Assembly (NCBI GenBank): GCA_900169235.1
Contig: FWCC01000295.1
Location: 62,335 to 126,334 of the forward strand
Direction of reading: 5' to 3'
Length of the DNA: 64,000 nucleotides
Source of the DNA: Zarea fungicola
Taxonomy: Eukaryota; Ascomycota; Sordariomycetes; Hypocreales; Cordycipitaceae
Translations under genes and position numbers: made by a program
In this document: piece after piece, positions 57,727 through 64,000 of the stretch
Position numbering within the stretch: position 1 is the first letter of the stretch
Layout of the letters: every line of letters begins with the position of its first letter
The notes under the pieces: generated by a model
The model's input: the letters and a program-made list of their open reading frames with translations, nothing else
Database searches by the model: none
Told to the model about the DNA's origin: nothing

Positions 57727-59157
57727 ATCCCCTTTAGCAGAAGCGAGTGTTGGAATGAACGATGACGCCGAATTGAATTGACAAGTGGTAGAAAGAGATT
57801 GGAAGAGAGGCGAGGCGACTTTTTAATGCCAGTTTTCCAGACTTCACATGTCCAGTTGCCAGGAAGCATTATTGTCTCAGCCCAACTAATGTTTCGCCTG
57901 GAGATGGGAAGGGAAGAGAAGCTGGCTTGGCATCCCTTGTTGTCTTTAGCTGGATGGAAAATCGTCAACAGGACGACATGTCCCCGACATGTCGAATTAA
58001 ACTGTCAGAGGGCTGCGAATGGTACAGACAGCGATCTTGATTACGGCGCCCAACCTAGTCTTGCCAAAGGTAATGAAAGGAAACCGCCTCAGAGCCGTGA
58101 GATTTGAAGCCGTAGAGGTAGTTTGCATTGCGAATTAATAACTTCTTATAGTGCGAAAAGAATTATGGCAAGCTACACGTTAGAAGCCAGCCCTTCATCG
58201 AGGGAGCTAAGTCTGGCACTATAAGCGGCCCGGGCGGGATGTTTTAGACAGCGCAGCAGCTTCAATCTCTTTGGAGCCAAAAAGTGGCGATTAAAAGCGT
58301 CGTAAACCCGGGCGAATTTGCCTAGTTGGAAACTAAAATCCAAGAAACCGTGGCAGCCATTACCATGTAATGTCCAGGTTCCATCTCTTGCTTAAAACTA
58401 TCTAGGAACATCTCTTCATTGGTTGAGCAAAAATCTATATTCTAAATTCACATTTAGACCCAGACTGTCAATAGTACAGTCCGACATCGTCTCCCTCCCT
58501 GACCTCTTCGACGCCAGATCCCTCGATACAGTCTTGGCACAGTTGGCAGGACCTAGCCCAGATGCACGGGCAGCTCCAATCCACAGGCACCATGGTTCAA
58601 AGCGCAAGCACTCCGCATATTGTCAGGGGGGGTGGATGATGGATGGGGTACCTAGCGATGAGCGATGACGCCCTGGCGGCGATATCGAGAATATTGATTT
58701 ACGAGGTATCGGTTGGCATCCGTTTTGACAGTTTGCTTTTTAAATGTCGGCATCTGTTAACAACGTCTTTTTTTTGGAAGATATACTGGGCTACTGAGGC
58801 TCAATGGCTTGTCGCGCACGTCAACGACGCGCCCCTGGCCCCGATCTGGGGCAACCAAGACACACCATACCACGCAGTTGATCGCTGTGGCTACTATGCT
58901 TCATCCAGGCACGACACGCGCACACCATACACAGCTGGCTGGAGCTGTCTGCGAGCGGCATTCACAAATCCGCGGCGTCGTACAAGGCCATGGTCGTCTT
59001 GCACGATTTGCTGCGACAGATATGCGTCGCAGATGGCAGCTGAGTGGAAGCCAGACGCTCTCCTTTCTTCTATTTAAAAGAGATTAATACCAATGTGAAT
59101 TGAATTTGAATTGAATTTGAGTTTCTCTTTATTTTAAATTATAAAACATTTTTACTC
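57727..59157. other. Intergenic, no firm gene
   Basis: Frames at 58416-59087 on both strands lack domains and consistent splicing. GCCCGGGCGGG (about 58228) and AAACCCGGGCG (about 58303) form a loose inverted pair. No gene is supported. Confidence 0.4.
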
Positions 59158-60111
59158 TCAATCCCCCAGACTCTTTAATACGCTCGCAGGTGGTGCGTAG
59201 AATGTCGTTCCAGTGACGGCCTTTGAATAGTCTAGAATCCTGTCATGCTTCCCCGGCGGATCGCCCACAAACATCCTCTCCAGCATCTTTTCAATCACCC
59301 ATAAATTCTTGGCATACCCTATAAAATACGTGCCAAACGACTTTTGCCCCGGATCGCCAAAGGGCATGTTGTCTCTGAGAATCTCGTGCTCGTTGCCGTC
59401 CTCGTCCTCAATCGTCGCCAGCGTCTTGTGCGATTTCTGCTCCGGCGCCGCGGCATCGTCCAGCTCCATGTTTTCCACCTTTGTCCTCCCAATGATGCGC
59501 TCCTGCTCCGCGGTGCCGAGGCGATTCCACGCGTCCATGGTGTGCAGGTACTTTTGCACCACAATATAGCACCCGCCCCCCGCATTGGCATCGGCATCCG
59601 CGCCACCTCCCACCTCCCCGCTGATGATGACGGCCTCGTTAACATCCTGGCCCGTGGGGTTGGCCGTGCCGTCGACAAATCCAAGGAGGTCGCGCCCGTC
59701 AAAGTAGCGAAAGCCTGTCGTCTCGTCCTCGACGGCGACGGACGCATCTAGCCTGGCCAGCAGCTGTCGCTCAAACTCAAAGACCACGTCGCGGCGGTTG
59801 GCGCGGATGTGGAAGAGAAGGTCGCCGGGCGTCGAAACGGCCGTGTGCCGCGCGCCATTGAATGTGCGAAACTCGTGGAGCTGGTGCGGTTTGGGGGTCC
59901 GCGTGAAGAGCTTGTCCCATAGGGCGCTGCCTATGCCGACGTTGCAGCTCAGACGGGCGTCGGGGCTGCGAACGGAGACGTTCTTGATAATGTCGGCCAC
60001 GGAGGCGAGCCCTTCCCTAATGGTGGCAATTGCGTTTGGGTTGGGCGTCGCAGAGAGGACAAGAAAGGTCGCGCACAGCGTTAGTGGCTCGCAAAAGGCT
60101 TGGGTGGACAT
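59158..60111 (-). CDS. DyP-type haem peroxidase
   Basis: 317 residues from MSTQAFCEPLTLCATFL at 60111. The frame is open to 60276, but the extra 55 residues are His/Pro-rich and unlike the family, so the later start is chosen. Key DyP elements are present in order: LLGFVDGTANPTG (the GxxDG motif with the distal Asp), EQERIIGRTKVE, then GNEHEILRDNMPFGD with the proximal haem-binding His, and GTYFIGYAKNLWVIEKML. The spacing agrees with the family. These enzymes oxidise dyes and other bulky aromatics with hydrogen peroxide, and fungal cytosolic forms may serve in detoxification. No signal peptide on the chosen start. A Gly/Ala/Asp-rich insert follows IISGEVGGG. Confidence 0.85.
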   Translation of the reverse strand: MSTQAFCEPLTLCATFLVLSATPNPNAIATIREGLASVADIIKNVSVRSPDARLSCNVGIGSALWDKLFTRTPKPHQLHEFRTFNGARHTAVSTPGDLLFHIRANRRDVVFEFERQLLARLDASVAVEDETTGFRYFDGRDLLGFVDGTANPTGQDVNEAVIISGEVGGGADADANAGGGCYIVVQKYLHTMDAWNRLGTAEQERIIGRTKVENMELDDAAAPEQKSHKTLATIEDEDGNEHEILRDNMPFGDPGQKSFGTYFIGYAKNLWVIEKMLERMFVGDPPGKHDRILDYSKAVTGTTFYAPPASVLKSLGD

Positions 60112-61229
60112 GGTCAAGGGCATGGGGTGGCGATGAGGGGAAGAAGCGGTGTGATGGTGATGGTTGTGGTAGTGGACGCGAGTAAAGCAGTTGGCCGGAG
60201 CTGCCGACACTGGATTGACGGCTTTGGGGGATAACACGGTGAATAAAGCCGGCCATCGTTGGTAGATGCCTTGCATGGCTGGATGCGGAATGGTTTTTTT
60301 GGGTTAGTATGGACGCAGGTTGTGCTATTCTGGTCCACGTTAGACGACCAGTAGTTGCGAGAGTCCAACATTCTGCGTGACTTGTATAAAAAGTAAGTTT
60401 GGCACTAGAGGCTTTTCACCCAACTAACTTGGTTGCTTATACATCTATGTGAATAGGATCAAACTTGGCTGTCACGGCTTCTACGTACAACCCGATGCAG
60501 TGGGGTAAAATATTGGAGTCGATTGTATGTCCATTGAGATTCTAGCTTGGCAGGTGGGGGGATTGGACTAAACAACTGTCCCTTATTAAAAGGTTTATTG
60601 AGGAGTTGAGGAGTGGTGTGGTGACCTGCCTGTGCTTGGAGCGCGCAATTGGTTCAGGGCAATCAGCCTCTGCTCTAGCGAGGGCTTCTGGGTAGTTGAA
60701 CGATGCCGGGAAACCGGTCGCCGATTTCCCATCTACATCTTCCAAATAACCCGCACGGTGTAGAGATATTTTGCCTTGCACTAACGGCCATAACCGCCTC
60801 ATAACTGGCCCTCAAGTTCTCAGTACCACTTATTCCGGCAAGCTCATCACTACGCCTACAAAGCTTAGATAACTGCCGAGTTCTGGGAATAACTGTGTTG
60901 CAAAAATGTATGACCCAGTGTCACGCCTGGTATATGCAAGATGGCTAGCCACACATGCTAATGAGGATAGGTTTCCCCGACGCGCCGGATAGCGTGCCGG
61001 TACCCTAGGGCAGCCCCAATAGTCAAACGGGTAGAGAGGAATTCTCTGTACAAAGAGTAGGCGGTTGCCTCCTTGCGAAGTAGCAGGCGTAGTTACGAGC
61101 CAGCCGCATGGGCAGCAAGCTGCATTGCCTACTGGTTGGCGGGCCTGGAAGGCTCTCAATATTTCACCCTGCTGCTGACGTGGCGTCGCCGCTCAAGCAG
61201 ATAAACATCTCTGGAGTTGTCATCCTGTT
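60112..61229. other. Intergenic, possibly with decayed 5' end of the HET gene
   Basis: Leader of the DyP gene at left. At right, the frame of the HET gene is open back to a TGA near 61177 with no ATG. No other gene. Confidence 0.4.
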
Positions 61230-64000
61230 GTGGGCGCTCGGAAATATGCAGCCGATATATTCATAAACTGCGCCATCCAAGGGTGTCCAACATTCAGGGC
61301 ACTTTGGTGCGGCGAGATTTCCAGGGGCGAGATTTCTGTTCCCAAAAAACTAACTCCGCTTCGGGCCGCTTGGCACCCGGCCCAGTCTGCAGATGCAACA
61401 TGCATTTCAGCTCCAGCTGGTGGCTTACTCGTGACCCCCTACAGCTTGCAGGGCTCAAACATATCACTAAAAGGGCCGCATCCTAGCTATGAATAAATGT
61501 AGACTTAAAGCCCATTCTTCTCCTGGACTTTTCAGCTCAAAAGAAGAGTCACTGACACCATCTGCGGCTGTGCTTTTATCATCTCCAAAGCCTTCTTATC
61601 TTTCATCCCCGACACTTGGACCGGAATGGTAGGCGCAGACTCTATAGATTTAAATGGTGGTCTGTGTATGTAAGGCACCCATGGCGACATATTAAAAGCT
61701 GTCGAGCGTGCGAGGGCCTTCGGACTCTGTCTACGACGCATATGGGCCGTCGCAGCGAGCCTCCCTGGACGAGAGGAAAGCCTACCAAGCCTCATACCCC
61801 CCGCGGATATTTCCTTGGTGCCTAGCCATAGCCGACAATACAATGAGCATGAGCAGTGTACATTCGACTTATGTGAGCAGTCCAGGATCGACTCGACATC
61901 GGTGGCACAACGTCACGAAGATTGTGATGGCAAATGTGGCAAGTACAACTTCCCACTACGACTGCTAGATGAGCGAATAGAAAAGAGCAAATTTACTGCT
62001 TGGAGACTGGTTTCAGACTCGTTGGACGATACCCCGCCTTTGCTCGACTCAAAAAATCCGTACATGGCTTTGTCTCATGTCTGGGCTGACGGTACCGGAG
62101 GCGGAATATCCGGTCCTGGAGTTGTGAACAAGTGCCTTTTTAACTTTTTCTGTGGCATCGCTCGCGATTTTCAGTGCGAGGGGCTCTGGTGGGATACTAT
62201 CAGTATCCCGACCGACGAAGATTTGCGCAGGAAAGCACTCAACGTCATGCATACTAACTATGCTGTCGCGAGAATTACCTTGGTACATGACCTATACCTC
62301 CGCGAGTGGGAATGGGTCAATGCCGAGATGGCTTGCTTTGCCATTGTGAAGTCTCCGTGGTTCAGCAGAGGCTGGACGGCTCTGGAATTAGCCAAGTCTC
62401 ACAAGGTTAAGATCCTTTTTAAGTCAAGGAAGAATGAGGGCCAGGTAATCAAGGACCTTGATATTGATATACTCGATGAAGTCTTACCGTCAAGTCCTCA
62501 TTACAACTTAGCCATGGCAATAAACAAACTCAGGAGGACCAGTATACAGAGCTTCGGAGATATGCTAGCTATTTTAGGCCCGCGCGACACATCAAAGCCC
62601 CGCGACGTGCCAATCATCTCAGGGCTATTGGCAGGCATCGAGACTTCCGGCGGAATCTCCCATCAGGAGATTTACCAGCGAATACTGCGGAAGTTGGGCA
62701 AGGTTGCCCAGGGCCATCTTTTCCATAATTTATCAACTATGACCACTCCTGGGTTTAGTTGGTGCCCAATAAACATTTTGGACATGCCGATGGCTGACAC
62801 AGATTCGGAATCGACGCTGCTGGACCTTAGGGAAAACGGTGACCTTGAAGGGACGTGGAAAGTGTATCCCGTTGACGACATCAATGTTAACGATTTACTG
62901 TTACAAAAAGTCCATCCTCTCACAGTTATCTCACTCAAGATCGCCCTCAACGCCGAAAATAAGGCGAAACACGTTTTGCTGGTTGAGAATATTGAAAACG
63001 GGTTGCTGGGCCACAGAGCATTGCTCGTTCGCCCCATGGAATGCGAGAAGCCAACGACCGGCGCAATTCATTGTCGTTTCGTTGGCCCCGTCTATTTTCA
63101 CTTGGCGAAGCGCAACAGAGCACAAGGTGACAATGGTCGGCCCATGGCTGTAATAATAACCAACGCAGATAAGATGAAACTGCCGGGTCAGAACGCATGG
63201 AACTATGTGTGTGGTACAGTTGATGGACCCGAAGTAAACAGCAAGCTCGAAATAACAAATGAAAACTTGGCCAAGGAATTTGACGCTGCCATTCCAGATA
63301 TGGAAGGGCTGCTGTTCCTGGCAAACAATAAAGACGACCTACGAAAGGAAGTATCCAGCGACAAGTACCGAATCAAAATCCCGAGGTTGATACGAGTGCG
63401 TCCCAACAGGTCAGCCTTTTCGGGCGACATTGTCATGTCCTACGTGTTCCACAGCGAACCGGGTATTGAAGCTTTCTTTTACGGAAGTGAAGAGCTGCTC
63501 AATCATGTAAAGGAGTCGCGAAATGTGCAGAGCGGAAAACTGATGGCAGTATTTTTGGATGGAAATTCAAATCTACAAATCGACTCCAACCAGAGCTCAG
63601 AAAGAAAAGCACAGCTAGGCACCACGGCCCTTCCCATCGCAGTTGAAATGGCAGAAAATTGTGGGCCTCTTGTGACACTTCTACTAGATAACGGGGCTCA
63701 GCATATGGAAAACATACATAAACAGTTGCCAATCCACTTGTCTGCGATGAAGAGGGACCTCAGCGCGTTCATAATACTACTAGCGAACGAAACTAGTCCG
63801 GCCAACCCGAACAAAACAGATGCCAATATGCAAACAGCGCTACATGTTCTTGTAAGACATTACTTTTGCTTCGGTCAAGCGACGCCTTTTATCCAAACTC
63901 TTCAAAAAGTCGTGGAAAAAATGGACCAAGATGGCTTGGATGCTCGAGATAACTGTGGGAAGACGGCACTTATTAGAGCAGTCAAGAATGACAACATTGA
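61230..64000 (+). pseudogene. HET-domain plus ankyrin gene with in-frame stops, cut by window edge
   Basis: One reading frame continues from about 61180 to 64000, broken by TAA (61494-61496), TAG (61500-61502), TAA (61506-61508) and TAA (61671-61673). The pieces on both sides belong together: ALWCGEISRGEISVPKKL upstream, TDTICGCAFIISK and GTHGDILKAVERARAFGLCL next, then the HET core with YMALSHVWADGTGGG (62059), GLWWDTISIPTDED and SPWFSRGWTALELAKSHKV. Ankyrin-like units follow from about 63600 (TTALPIAVEMAENCGPLVTL, LLLDNGAQH). HET proteins trigger non-self recognition cell death. After the last stop the next in-frame ATG is 62064, inside the HET core, so no intact start exists. Each stop is one C-to-T step from CAA or CAG, the change RIP makes. 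An unseen intron over the first three stops is the alternative. Confidence 0.75.

Noticed and set aside
2786..60111. Possible secondary-metabolite cluster (FSH1 hydrolase, FAD monooxygenase, acyltransferase, two Zn2Cys6 genes, permease)
   Set aside because: The parts are tens of kilobases apart, with many unrelated genes between them and no synthase, P450 or terpene cyclase in the window.

Overview
The window is nuclear DNA of a filamentous ascomycete (Pezizomycotina), most likely a sordariomycete and plausibly of the Hypocreales. The signs are short introns (about 44-125 bp) with GT..AG ends and CTAAC-like branch sites, Zn2Cys6 regulators, HET and 2EXR domain proteins, many small secreted cysteine-rich proteins, and AT-rich segments with C-to-T type damage that resembles repeat-induced point mutation (RIP). 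No species can be named from the sequence alone. No rRNA, tRNA, CRISPR array or complete transposon was found. Spliced coordinates below were worked out by eye from splice signals and frame continuity; in each case exon lengths add up to a whole number of codons.

Layout, left to right. 0.2-10 kb: an OTT_1508-type deaminase-like protein (-), a seven-exon FSH1-type serine hydrolase (-), a secreted beta-propeller protein (+), an 8-cysteine secreted protein (+) and a transcription-factor-like protein (+). 11.5-22.7 kb: a Mup1-like amino-acid permease (+), a 6-cysteine secreted peptide (-), a 2EXR protein with no visible start codon (+), a convergent YCII / VOC small-enzyme pair, a GNAT-like protein with a polyglutamine run (+) and a very acidic nuclear-type protein (-). 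23.8-30.1 kb: a Zn2Cys6 regulator (-) and two tandem paralogous zinc-finger genes (+). 32.4-34.3 kb: two secreted proteins. 34.3-41.3 kb is gene-poor. 41.3-45.4 kb: a TBC-domain Rab GAP (Msb3/Gyp3-like) and a truncated ankyrin protein. 46-52.1 kb: two more secreted proteins, an HsbA-like cell-surface protein and an FAD monooxygenase. 53.6-60.1 kb: a second Zn2Cys6 regulator with the same exon architecture as the first, a BAHD/trichothecene-type acyltransferase and a DyP-type peroxidase. 61.2-64 kb: a HET-domain plus ankyrin gene that runs off the right edge and carries four in-frame stop codons.

This is an accessory-like region and no complete biosynthetic pathway is visible. The most notable points are: (1) a HET-ankyrin gene broken by nonsense changes of the CAA/CAG-to-TAA/TAG type; (2) a tandem zinc-finger pair in which one copy gained an array of near-identical C-x2-C-x12-H-x5-H fingers, the U1/JAZ-like spacing linked to RNA binding; (3) two Zn2Cys6 regulators 28 kb apart that share intron phases 2,1,0,2; (4) two very small genes that only make sense with GC-AG introns; and (5) a spread of six unrelated small secreted proteins, several cysteine-rich.
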